Shown: one piece after another, positions 45,611 to 53,253 of the stretch
Position numbering within the stretch: the first letter of the stretch is position 1
Layout: the number at the start of each line of letters is the position of its first letter
Origin: DUZB01 sp963747555
Lineage (GTDB): Bacteria; Desulfobacterota; DSM-4660; Desulfatiglandales; Desulfatiglandaceae
Length of the DNA stretch: 64,000 bases
Direction: 5' to 3'
Assembly (NCBI GenBank): GCA_963747555.1
Contig: CAVVFZ010000023.1
Location: 62,001 to 126,000 of the forward strand
Notes under the pieces: model-generated
Seen by the model: only the letters and a program-made list of their open reading frames with translations
Databases searched by the model: none
What the model was told of the DNA's origin: nothing
Position numbers and translations under genes: made by a program

Positions 45611-46300
45611 TCATCCTTCTCGACTGAAAACTCTCTTCTTTTCCGCAACCATGCTGTTGCAGTTTTGCACACCGTGAGCGGCATCCAACGCCCAGTGGTC
45701 GGCTTGCACATGGCTGAAGATATGATCATCGATGTAATTACCGCCGATCATTACCTTGGCGCCCCTTTGCGGGAGTTCCCTGTGGAGCAAATCCACAGCT
45801 TCTTTCAAATCGGGCAGGGTGGAACTCAATACACAACTGATGCCTACGATATCCGGCTTGATTTTGAGTGCTTCGGCCAAGAAGCGTTCCGGTGCGACAT
45901 CCACGCCCAGATCCACCACTTTGTACCCTTCGCAACGGGCCAAAAGGGCGAACAGGTTCTTTCCGAGATCATGGATATCGCCTGAAATGGTCCCCAAGAG
46001 TATGACGCCCGTTGCCTGATCGGGGGTCTGCCGGGGAAGGTAAGGTTCCAAAACCAGAGTTGCCCGGCGCATGATTTCGCCGGCCATGATCAGTGCGGCG
46101 ATGAAGTAGCGGCCGTTTTCAAATTGCTTCCCCACATCCCTCATGCCCTGAATGCAGCAATCCATGACATAAGCGGGTTTCGATCCGGAGTCGAGCATTC
46201 GAACGATTTCCTGCAGGGCCTCTTTTTCTTTCAGTCCTGCAATCAGTTCGGTGAGATGCTCTCTCCTCGCTGTCGGATCATTCAACAACGGATCAGTCAT
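45611..46300 (-). CDS. Corrinoid-binding methyl-carrier protein (first)
   Basis: A 229-aa protein with the usual helical cap (~1-95: LQEIVRMLDSGSKPAYVMDC, AALIMAGEIMRRATLVLEP) and a Rossmann B12-binding domain. The lower-ligand motif DxHDxG is present (SGDIHDLGKNLFALL; His axial to cobalt), then GISCVLSSTLPDL and MIGGNYIDD. The methyl-carrier of a methyltransferase system, in Co(I)/methyl-Co(III) states. Its gene directly follows the GntR gene (8-bp overlap) and is separate from the plus-strand operon, which has its own corrinoid protein (48105), so this one lacks a neighbouring methyltransferase partner. Confidence 0.93.
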   Translation of the reverse strand: MTDPLLNDPTARREHLTELIAGLKEKEALQEIVRMLDSGSKPAYVMDCCIQGMRDVGKQFENGRYFIAALIMAGEIMRRATLVLEPYLPRQTPDQATGVILLGTISGDIHDLGKNLFALLARCEGYKVVDLGVDVAPERFLAEALKIKPDIVGISCVLSSTLPDLKEAVDLLHRELPQRGAKVMIGGNYIDDHIFSHVQADHWALDAAHGVQNCNSMVAEKKRVFSREG

Positions 46301-47060
46301 GCCACACTCCCATTTTGCATATCATCGGCATTCTTTCGGGTGAAATGAGAAACCAGCCAAAGGCCGAGGGAAGGTCTGAAAAATCAAAATAGAGATGTTC
46401 CAGTTTAAAGACATTTTGACCTTCAGTCAATTGAAGAAATTTTGCCTCCCTGACATCGAGACTCGCGGGCAGCAGCTTCAATTGGGCCTTTTTGAAACTG
46501 GACAGGCTTTCTTCCAGTAACAGGCCGGTCAGGACATCGGTTCCCAGCATTGTTTCAATAAAGGGAGACTCGGGATCGGCACGGGCGTAGCCCACATGAA
46601 AGATGAGAGGGTGTTTCTCATGAAAAATAAGCCGCTCCACCAGGATTACGGAACTTTCCTCGGGCAGTTGCAGGACTTCCCTCAGATCATGCCCCGCCTC
46701 CTCCACGGCAGTCCTGAGAATACGGACCTCCAATTTTTCCTTTTCTCTGAAGATGGCGCTTAGAGATGCCAGTCCGAAATGGCTGGCCGTGAACTTCAGT
46801 CGTTTGATAAAGGTGCCGCGCCCCTGGACGCGATCCACCAGCCCCTCTTTCGCAAGAAGTCCTATCGCCTGCCGAGCCGTCATGGCGCTGATTCCAAAAT
46901 ATCCGGCGATGGCCGCTTCGGACGGCAAACGGGCGCCGGGTTGATAGGTCCCGTTGGAAATCCGCTGCTTGATAATACGGGCCAGCTGCGCGTAAGCCGG
47001 CAGATGGTCCTCTTTATCGATTCGTTCGGTTTCGTCAAATTGGGGCATGGGAATCTGCAT
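46293..47060 (-). CDS. GntR/HutC-family transcriptional regulator with UTRA domain
   Basis: 255 aa. The N-terminal wHTH is AYAQLARIIKQRISNGTYQPGARLPSE and MTARQAIGLLAKEGLVDRVQGRGTFI in parts; the C-terminal UTRA effector fold has VILVERLIFHEKHPLIFHVGYARA and LQLTEGQNVFKLEHLYFDFS. It sits between divergent operons, the natural position for a local regulator; the inducer could be the methylated substrate. Its own start has no strong ribosome site, and an ATG four codons in is also possible. Confidence 0.92.
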   Translation of the reverse strand: MQIPMPQFDETERIDKEDHLPAYAQLARIIKQRISNGTYQPGARLPSEAAIAGYFGISAMTARQAIGLLAKEGLVDRVQGRGTFIKRLKFTASHFGLASLSAIFREKEKLEVRILRTAVEEAGHDLREVLQLPEESSVILVERLIFHEKHPLIFHVGYARADPESPFIETMLGTDVLTGLLLEESLSSFKKAQLKLLPASLDVREAKFLQLTEGQNVFKLEHLYFDFSDLPSAFGWFLISPERMPMICKMGVWHD

Positions 47061-47125
47061 TTCGTAAGATAAAATCCGTCATTTTGGTCTTCCCCAGATG
47101 GATAGATCTCAAGGAAAAAAAGGGC

Positions 47126-47154
47126 TTGACAATCATCTATAAGAGTATAAGACT
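47126..47154 (+). promoter_or_regulatory. Possible promoter/operator region in the divergent gap
   Basis: TTGACA at 47126-47131 is followed 14 bases later by TATAAG and by the near-palindrome AGTATAAGACT (47144-47154). The spacing is short for a sigma-70 promoter, so either the -10 lies further on or the hexamers are chance. It is the most promoter-like part of the gap between the GntR and MtrH-like genes and a plausible GntR target. Confidence 0.3.
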
Positions 47155-47253
47155 GTAGCACATCAATGATGCAGAGTAAAGCGATTTCGTTCATAAATAT
47201 TTCAAACGGTGAAACCATCGTCTGCCTGTTACAACAATCAGGAAGGTACAGGA

Positions 47254-48063
47254 ATGATTATCATTGGCGAAAAAATAAACGGCACGCGTAAAAAGGTGGC
47301 CGAGGCCATAAAGGCCCGCAATTCCGATTTCATCAGGGCACTCGCCGTGGAGCAAACCAAAGCCGGCAGCACTTATCTGGACATAAATGCGGGGACCGCG
47401 CCCGGTCGCGAACCGGAGGATATGGTCTGGTTGATCGAAAACGCGCAGACCGCCAGCGATCTGCCCCTTTGTCTCGACAGCGCCAATCCGGCGGCCTTGC
47501 GGGCGGGCCTGGAAATCGTCAACAAAACGCCGATCATCAATTCCCTTTCGGGTGAAAAGGCGCGGTTGGAAGGCGTTTTGCCATTGGCATTTGAATACAA
47601 AACCCATTTGGTTATTCTGGCCCTGGATGACCTTGTCGGTATCCCGGATACCAGCTCCGGGCGCGTGGAAATCATCAAGCGGCTGGCGGCCATGGCCGTG
47701 AAAGGGGGGCTGAGGGAAGATCAGCTCTTTGTAGATCCTCTGGTCACCGCCATTTCCACGGGCACTGAAAATGCAATCCTTACCCTTGAAACGATTCGGG
47801 CGGTTAAAAAAGCGTATCCCGAGGCCCACATCACCAGTGGGTTAAGCAATATCTCCTATGGAATGCCGCTCAGGGGCCTCATCAACCGGACCTTTTTGGC
47901 CATGTGTGTGGCCGCGGGTTTGGATAGCGTCATTGCCGACCCCAATGACCGCGCACTTTTGGAAACCACCATGGCCGCTGAAATGCTCATGGGGAGGGAC
48001 CGCTTCTGCATGGGCTTTAACAAGGCCTATCGGGCGGGCCGTATCGGCTCATTGGCCAAATGA
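47254..48063 (+). CDS. MtrH-like methyltetrahydrofolate:corrinoid methyltransferase (MT2 type)
   Basis: 269 aa from the ATG at 47254 (GGAAGG upstream; the longer frame from 47209 has no homology there). It is a pterin-binding TIM barrel: MIIIGEKINGTRKKVAEAI, YLDINAGTAPGREPEDMVWL, LPLCLDSANPAALRAGLE, TPIINSLSGEKARLEG, THLVILALDDLVG, and GLSNISYGMPLRGLINRTFLAM in parts. It moves the methyl group between corrinoid protein and tetrahydrofolate. It starts the plus-strand operon MT2 - corrinoid - UroD-like, as in bacterial O-demethylase systems. Confidence 0.92.
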   Translation: MIIIGEKINGTRKKVAEAIKARNSDFIRALAVEQTKAGSTYLDINAGTAPGREPEDMVWLIENAQTASDLPLCLDSANPAALRAGLEIVNKTPIINSLSGEKARLEGVLPLAFEYKTHLVILALDDLVGIPDTSSGRVEIIKRLAAMAVKGGLREDQLFVDPLVTAISTGTENAILTLETIRAVKKAYPEAHITSGLSNISYGMPLRGLINRTFLAMCVAAGLDSVIADPNDRALLETTMAAEMLMGRDRFCMGFNKAYRAGRIGSLAK

Positions 48064-48104
48064 AAAAATTGAGGCAATAACGAGGCACAATCGGAGGAAA
48101 ACAG

Positions 48105-48746
48105 ATGAAAGATACCGAGAAATTAACCGAAGCCATTGTTGAAATGGAAGAAGACCAGGCAATGGCTCTGACCCGGCAGCTTCTGGAATCGGGAACAGCA
48201 CCCATGGCGATTTTTGAAGCCTACCAGGACGGGCTGGTGGAGGTGGGCAGGCGTTTCGAAAAGGGCGTTTATTTTATTCCGGAACTGATTTTGAGCGGGA
48301 ATATGATGAATGAGGCCATGGAGATCATAAAGCCCTATCTGAGCGGCCAAACCACCAAGGATGAACGGAAGAAAATCGGCAAAATCCTTCTGGCAACCGT
48401 GGAGGGCGACATACACGACATCGGCAAGAATATTGTCGCCGCCCTGTTGGATCTGAACGGGTTTGAGGTGAAGGATCTGGGTGTGGATATCCCCATTGAC
48501 AAAATCCTCTTGGAAGCGAAGGAATTCGGTGCCCAAATTGTGGGATTGAGCGGTTTATTGACACTTGCTTTCGATCCCATGAAGGAACTTGTGGACAAAT
48601 TAAAGGAGGCGGGCCTTCGCCATACCATAAAAGTGATTATCGGCGGTGGACAGATGGATGAACAGATATGCCGATACGTGGGCGCCGATGCCTTTGTCAT
48701 TGACGCGGTAACCGGAATAAACCTTTGTAAAGAATGGGTGAGATAG
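48105..48746 (+). CDS. Corrinoid-binding methyl-carrier protein (second)
   Basis: A 213-aa protein with helical cap (~1-85, PMAIFEAYQDGLVEVGRRFEKG, FIPELILSGNMMNEAMEII) and B12-binding domain. Signature DxHDxG is GDIHDIGKNIVAALLDL, then GLSGLLTLAFDPMKELVDKL and KVIIGGGQMDEQICRYVGAD. It is 40-50% similar in look to the protein at 45611, which suggests an old duplication. GGAGGAAAA lies before the ATG. Located between the two methyltransferases, it carries the methyl group between them. Confidence 0.94.
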   Translation: MKDTEKLTEAIVEMEEDQAMALTRQLLESGTAPMAIFEAYQDGLVEVGRRFEKGVYFIPELILSGNMMNEAMEIIKPYLSGQTTKDERKKIGKILLATVEGDIHDIGKNIVAALLDLNGFEVKDLGVDIPIDKILLEAKEFGAQIVGLSGLLTLAFDPMKELVDKLKEAGLRHTIKVIIGGGQMDEQICRYVGADAFVIDAVTGINLCKEWVR

Positions 48747-48762
48747 ATATAGGGAGGGAAAC

Positions 48763-50097
48763 ATGACTGACGAAAAAAACCATCTCTCTCCAGAAGGGAA
48801 GCAGGCGGCGTTCCTGGAAAAATGGGCTTCCGGAGAAGGCATCGACTTCGAGGACGAGAATGCCAGGGCATCGTATCAATACCGCGCGGGGCTGATGAAA
48901 GACGCCATCCAGCTCCAAAAAACGCCCGACAGGGTGCCGGTGGTTCCGCTGGGCGTATTCGCTCCCGTGATGCTCTACGGGTATACGGGCAAACAGGCTA
49001 TGTATGATCCCCACATCCTGGGGAAAGTCTACCTCGACTTTTCCAGGGAATATGATGCCGACGCCGCAGGGGCCGCGCCCATGCTGATGTTCGGTCCGGC
49101 ATTGGAGACACTGGATTACCGACTCTACAAATGGCCGGGACACGGGGTCAAAGAACGGCTGTCCTACCAATTCGTCGAAAAAGATTACATGAAAGCCGAG
49201 GACTACGATCATCTGATAGCCGATCCAAGCGATTATTGGCTTCGCGTCTGGTTGCCGAGGACCCATGGCGCATTGGCAGCCCTGGCCGACCTGCCGCCCA
49301 TGTACGGCACCATGGAACTGCCCATGGCCGTACCATGGCTTTGCACCTTGGGTGCGCCGCCGATTCAAAAGGCCTACCAGGCACTTCTGGAAGCCGGAAG
49401 GCAGTGTTTTGAGTGGATCGGGATACTGGGCGGGTATCTGGCACAAATCAAAGCCGCCGGATATCCTTTCTATTCAGGCGGGGCCACCAAAGCACCCTTT
49501 GATGTTCTGGGCGACAGTTTTCGCGGTACGGTCCAATTGATGATGGATCTTTACCGCAGGCCGGAAAAAGTCCTGGCGGCGCTGGACAGGCTGACGCCCC
49601 TCATGGTCAAATCAGGCACGGCCGGCGCAATGGCCAACAACAATCCGCTGGTATTTATCCCCTTGCACAAAGGGGCCGACGGGTTCATGAGCAATGAACA
49701 GTTTGAAAAATTCTATTGGCCGAGTCTCAAGGCGGTCATGCTGGGGTTGATTGAAAATGGATGTGTGCCCGTCTGTTTCGTGGAAGGGGCCTACAATCAA
49801 CGGCTGCAATACCTGACTGAAATCCCTGCCGGCCAGAGTATTTTCTTTTTTGATAAAACCGACATGGCCCGGGCCAGGGAGATTCTGGGCGGGAAATCGT
49901 GTATCGGCGGCGGATTTCCGGTCTCACTCATCGTGACCGGCAATGTGCAACAGGTGGAAGAGGAAACCAAACGATTATTGGATTCGGCCGCCGGAGACGG
50001 GGGATATATCCTGAGCATCGGCTGCGCCATGGACGAGGCCAGGGAGGATACGCTGAAGGCCTTCATTCAAACCGGCAAGTCTTACGGTAAGTATTGA
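48763..50097 (+). CDS. UroD-family corrinoid methyltransferase (MT1 type)
   Basis: A 444-aa protein with the uroporphyrinogen-decarboxylase barrel (VPVVPLGVFAPVMLYGYTG, YDADAAGAAPMLMFGPAL, PMYGTMELPMAVPWLCTLG, YPFYSGGATKAPFDVLGD). It lacks the true decarboxylase signature. A C-terminal stretch (GCVPVCFVEGAYNQRLQYL, KSCIGGGFPVSLIVTG) is close to MtaA/OdmB-like enzymes. In such operons the UroD protein removes the methyl group from a methoxylated substrate onto the corrinoid; the conserved metal site was not fully assigned. Strong AGGGAGGG precedes the ATG. End of the operon. The substrate is unknown. Confidence 0.9.
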   Translation: MTDEKNHLSPEGKQAAFLEKWASGEGIDFEDENARASYQYRAGLMKDAIQLQKTPDRVPVVPLGVFAPVMLYGYTGKQAMYDPHILGKVYLDFSREYDADAAGAAPMLMFGPALETLDYRLYKWPGHGVKERLSYQFVEKDYMKAEDYDHLIADPSDYWLRVWLPRTHGALAALADLPPMYGTMELPMAVPWLCTLGAPPIQKAYQALLEAGRQCFEWIGILGGYLAQIKAAGYPFYSGGATKAPFDVLGDSFRGTVQLMMDLYRRPEKVLAALDRLTPLMVKSGTAGAMANNNPLVFIPLHKGADGFMSNEQFEKFYWPSLKAVMLGLIENGCVPVCFVEGAYNQRLQYLTEIPAGQSIFFFDKTDMARAREILGGKSCIGGGFPVSLIVTGNVQQVEEETKRLLDSAAGDGGYILSIGCAMDEAREDTLKAFIQTGKSYGKY

Positions 50098-50158
50098 CGT
50101 GATGACGTGGGACATCCTTAACTTACTAACTTGCTCTGCCAACATGTTACTATTACAG

Positions 50159-50194
50159 TCAAAATATCCTCACGAAGACGTTAAAGTTAAAGCG
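50159..50194. repeat. Dispersed 3'-region repeat, copy 1
   Basis: TCAAAATATCCTCACGAAGACG followed by TTAAAGTTAAAGCGG resembles 56110-56145 (TCAAAATATCTTCACTAAG, then ACGCTGAAGTTACAAAGC) over 36 bases with about 80% identity by eye. Both copies lie just past the 3' ends of genes. It abuts MITE derivative E. Confidence 0.55.
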
Positions 50195-50269
50195 GATCTT
50201 ATTCAAAAAAACCTGGCAGGAATGGCTTTGCTGACTCCAAACATAGCGCCAGGGAATGTGAATAAGATA
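50195..50269. mobile_element. Short MITE derivative, copy E (75 bp)
   Basis: GATCTTATTCAAAAAAACCTGGC at the left mirrors, on the other strand, GTATCTTATTCACATTCCCTGGC from the right end. The middle (AATGGCTTTGCTGACTCCAAA) also occurs in the outer part of copy A. It is a palindromic deletion derivative with the inner ~180 bp missing. It lies between the UroD-like gene and the convergent second dctM. Confidence 0.72.
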
Positions 50270-50277
50270 CCTTGCAA

Positions 50278-51576
50278 TCACATTCTGCTGGGCAAAAAGG
50301 TCGCAATTTGAGGAAAAATTGTAATGATGACAATGACCAGAAGGGCAGCCGCCAAAAATGGCAATACTCCCCGGAAAATAACGGTCAAAGGCACATTCGG
50401 GGCCGCGGCTTTCAGGACAAAGACATTGAGACCTACGGGGGGGGTTATCAAACCCACCTCCAGGACAATCACCATCAAAACCCCGAACCAGATGGGATCG
50501 AACTGCAGGGCTTCAATGACCGGAAAAATGATGGGAATGGTTAGAATCATGATGGCATAGCAGTCCATCACACAACCCATTATCACGTAGATCAGGACAA
50601 TGGCCATCAGGATGACCATTCTTGGAAGGTCGAGCCCGGCGATGAAGTCCGCAAGCCCCATGGGAATCCTGGCCAACCCCAGGAAAGAAGAAAAGATGTT
50701 CGCCCCGATGATGATCAAAAAGATCATGGCCGTGGTCTTGCCCGTATCAAAGAGACACTGAATCAGGCTCCTGATACTCAACTTTCCCTTGAACAGTGCA
50801 ATGGCAAAGGATCCGAAAGCGCCCACGCCGGCCGCTTCAGTGGGCGTAACGATGCCCAGGTACAGCCCCCCCATGACGATGAAAATCAGCAGGAGAATAC
50901 CCCATGTACCGGACAGGGACCTGATTTTCTGCTTCCACGTGGTGGCCTCGCCCCGAGGGCCCATCTTCGGATCGAACAAACACTGAACATAGATAGTCAA
51001 AATGAACAGGAGGGCAAGGAGAATCCCCGGCAGAATTCCCGCCATGAACAGCCTCCCGATCGATTCCTGCGTCAGAATCCCGTAGATGACAAATCCGATA
51101 CTGGGGGGAATCAAGATCCCCAGGGTACCACCCGCGGCCACGCAGCCCGTGGAAAGCTTCTGGTTGTATTTGTATTTGTCCATCTCGGGAATCGCCACCA
51201 TTCCCATGGTGGCGCCGGTGGCAAGTGAGGAACCGCATACCGCCGCAAATCCGGCGCAGGCGCAGATAGTCGCCATGGCCAGGCCTCCTCGAAAACGCCC
51301 CATCCACACATTTACCGTCTTGTATATGTCGGTGCTGATGCCTGAGGTAAAGGCAAACTGCCCCATTAGAACAAAAAGGGGGATCACGCTCAGGGTGTAG
51401 CTTGATCCCTCGGCCAGCGGCGTCATCCCTAAGATACTCGCACCCGATTCCCAACCTACAAGAACACACAACCCCAGGAATCCCACCAGGGCCATGGCCA
51501 TGCCGATATACATCCCCAGAGCCAGCAGGATAAACATGAGTACGATTCCCAGGATACCAATGATTTCAGGGCTCAT
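50278..51576 (-). CDS. dctM: TRAP transporter large permease (DctM), second system
   Basis: 432 aa with about twelve membrane segments (IIGILGIVLMFILLALGMYI, GGTLGILIPPSIGFVIYGIL, LITPPVGLNVFVLKAA) and the family's TPTEAAGVGAFGS loop. Start overlaps the DctQ stop by four bases. It is a paralogue of the first DctM but clearly diverged, so a second substrate is likely. Confidence 0.94.
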   Translation of the reverse strand: MSPEIIGILGIVLMFILLALGMYIGMAMALVGFLGLCVLVGWESGASILGMTPLAEGSSYTLSVIPLFVLMGQFAFTSGISTDIYKTVNVWMGRFRGGLAMATICACAGFAAVCGSSLATGATMGMVAIPEMDKYKYNQKLSTGCVAAGGTLGILIPPSIGFVIYGILTQESIGRLFMAGILPGILLALLFILTIYVQCLFDPKMGPRGEATTWKQKIRSLSGTWGILLLIFIVMGGLYLGIVTPTEAAGVGAFGSFAIALFKGKLSIRSLIQCLFDTGKTTAMIFLIIIGANIFSSFLGLARIPMGLADFIAGLDLPRMVILMAIVLIYVIMGCVMDCYAIMILTIPIIFPVIEALQFDPIWFGVLMVIVLEVGLITPPVGLNVFVLKAAAPNVPLTVIFRGVLPFLAAALLVIVIITIFPQIATFLPSRM

Positions 51577-52076
51577 GAATCACCGTTCTCCTTTTTTTCA
51601 CCGAAGATTCTCAGCAGGTCCCGCACATATTCAATGCACATCACCACGCATCCCAGGACGAGAAAGAAGACAAAGGGATAAATGGGGACGCTCAAATTCG
51701 GAGAGGCCTCCTGAAATTCAACCAGTTCGAGGGCCCTCCTGAACCCCATATAAGTAATCAAGCCCATGAGCGCCAGACAAAGGGAATGATTGAACAGGGC
51801 AATATATATTTGAATCTTCTTCGGAAAAATGGATACCAAAAGATCCACGGAGACGTGGCCCTTACTGTGTTGCGTGTAAGCCAAAAAGGAAAAAATCAGG
51901 ATCAGGACCATAAATTCGGTCAATTCAAATACGCCTGTAATGGGTGCATTGAACAGGTAACGACCCGCCACATCGACGGTGGTGAGACACATCATGCCGA
52001 AAAGCGAGAAGGCTCCCACATAGGCTAATAAGGAACTGATTCGACCCAGTTTGTCTGAAAAGGCCTCTATATTCAT
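51573..52076 (-). CDS. dctQ: TRAP transporter small permease (DctQ), second system
   Basis: 167 aa with four membrane segments (LLAYVGAFSLFGMMCLTTV, VFELTEFMVLILIFSFLAY, IALFNHSLCLALMGLITYM, PFVFFLVLGCVVMCIEYV) and the motif KGHVSVDLLVS. Couples to DctM (four-base overlap) and the DctP at 52203. The gap from the dctP stop (126 bp) holds a hairpin. Confidence 0.92.
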   Translation of the reverse strand: MNIEAFSDKLGRISSLLAYVGAFSLFGMMCLTTVDVAGRYLFNAPITGVFELTEFMVLILIFSFLAYTQHSKGHVSVDLLVSIFPKKIQIYIALFNHSLCLALMGLITYMGFRRALELVEFQEASPNLSVPIYPFVFFLVLGCVVMCIEYVRDLLRIFGEKKENGDS

Positions 52077-52119
52077 GCTTGCCCTCTATTTCTCTAATGG
52101 TATGAAGCGACGTAGGGAA

Positions 52120-52158
52120 CCGGGGGCACAGCCGGTTTTTTCATGGTCATGCCCCCGG
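52120..52158 (-). terminator. Intercistronic hairpin between dctP and dctQ (second TRAP operon)
   Basis: CCGGGGGCA and TGCCCCCGG form a nine-base perfect GC-rich stem around a 21-base loop, 44 bp after the dctP stop. No long T run follows, so it is more likely a processing or stability element than a full terminator. The first TRAP operon has a hairpin at the same position. Confidence 0.65.
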
Positions 52159-52202
52159 ATTTTCTTGAACTCCTGCGTTATAAACGCTGTCGCTTTGAGA
52201 CC

Positions 52203-53231
52203 CTATTCGCCGGACAGTTTCACCGCGGCATCCAGCACGGCCTTTCCAGGAAGACCTCTTTTTTCCATTTGTTCGACCCATTCCGCCCTCAGAGGCAAGC
52301 AGAGCTTCTTTAAACGATCTATCTCGCCCGGGGCCATCTGAATGGCTTCCATCCCCTTTTTCTCGCAAAGCTTTTTCATGACAGGCCTTACCTCGTCATA
52401 CACCCGGCCCGCCTCCTCCGACATGACGAGCCCCGTGGTCTCGTCGATGACCTTTTTTACATCGTCCGGAAGCGAATCATATTTCCTCTTGTTCATGACC
52501 ACCATCATGGTCATGGTGTAAAAATCGGCCTCGGTTCCGTATTTCAACAGCTCGGCCAGTTTAAAGATGAAATTGCCCTCCCATGGAAGGACGGTCCCAT
52601 CCACGACGCCTCTTTCAAGGGCGGTGTAAACGTCGGTTACCGGCATATTGACCGGAACCGCGTCAAATAATTTCAGTGCTTTGGTCACCGGGGAGCTGGC
52701 GGTCCTGAATTTCAACCCTTTGAAATCTTCAATCGTCTTAATGGGCGTTTTGACGGTGTTGAATCCACCGGGATCATGGCAGAAAAGCGCAAGGACTTTG
52801 ACCTTTCCATACTCCTTTTGGAACTCGGGGAACTGCTCATAGACCTTCCACATGGCCACGGAGGTCTTTTGGGCCGACGTACCCATGAAGGGGAGTTCAA
52901 AAACCGATGTCATGGGAAATCTTCCCGGGGTATAGTCTTGCAGGACATAGATGATGTCCGCAATACCCTTTTCCGCCAGTGCATAATGGTCGGGGGTTTT
53001 TCCCAAGGCCCCGCCGGGGAAGAAGGTTACCTTGACCTTTCCGTTGGTCATCTTGCTGATCTTCTCGGCCCAGGGCTCAAACACCTTTGTCTGCATGGTG
53101 TGCTTTGGCGAAAAGGGCTGTGCGAATTTCAGCTCTATGGTTTCCGCTTTCACAACCCCCGGTGGCAGAAGCATCATGATCCCAAAAACTGTAACCATCA
53201 AGAACGCCAGTACTGTTGTTTTCCTCATCAT
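52203..53231 (-). CDS. dctP: TRAP transporter substrate-binding protein (DctP), second system
   Basis: 342 aa from the ATG at 53231 (AAGGAGG six bases upstream; the frame from 53279 adds an unsupported tail). A signal peptide (VLAFLMVTVFGIMMLLPPGVVKA) precedes ETIELKFAQPFSPKHTMQ, KVKVTFFPGGALGKTPDHY, EDFKGLKFRTASSP with the conserved Arg, and DVYTALERGVVDG. Periplasmic receptor for an organic acid. It directly follows the acyl-CoA ligase gene (22 bp), linking uptake with CoA activation. Confidence 0.94.
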   Translation of the reverse strand: MMRKTTVLAFLMVTVFGIMMLLPPGVVKAETIELKFAQPFSPKHTMQTKVFEPWAEKISKMTNGKVKVTFFPGGALGKTPDHYALAEKGIADIIYVLQDYTPGRFPMTSVFELPFMGTSAQKTSVAMWKVYEQFPEFQKEYGKVKVLALFCHDPGGFNTVKTPIKTIEDFKGLKFRTASSPVTKALKLFDAVPVNMPVTDVYTALERGVVDGTVLPWEGNFIFKLAELLKYGTEADFYTMTMMVVMNKRKYDSLPDDVKKVIDETTGLVMSEEAGRVYDEVRPVMKKLCEKKGMEAIQMAPGEIDRLKKLCLPLRAEWVEQMEKRGLPGKAVLDAAVKLSGE

Positions 53232-53253
53232 CAGAACCCTCCTTAGTGTTTGG

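Noticed and set aside
47061..47253. Cobalamin riboswitch before the corrinoid operon
   Set aside because: The gap is too short and has no B12-box-like sequence or suitable helices.
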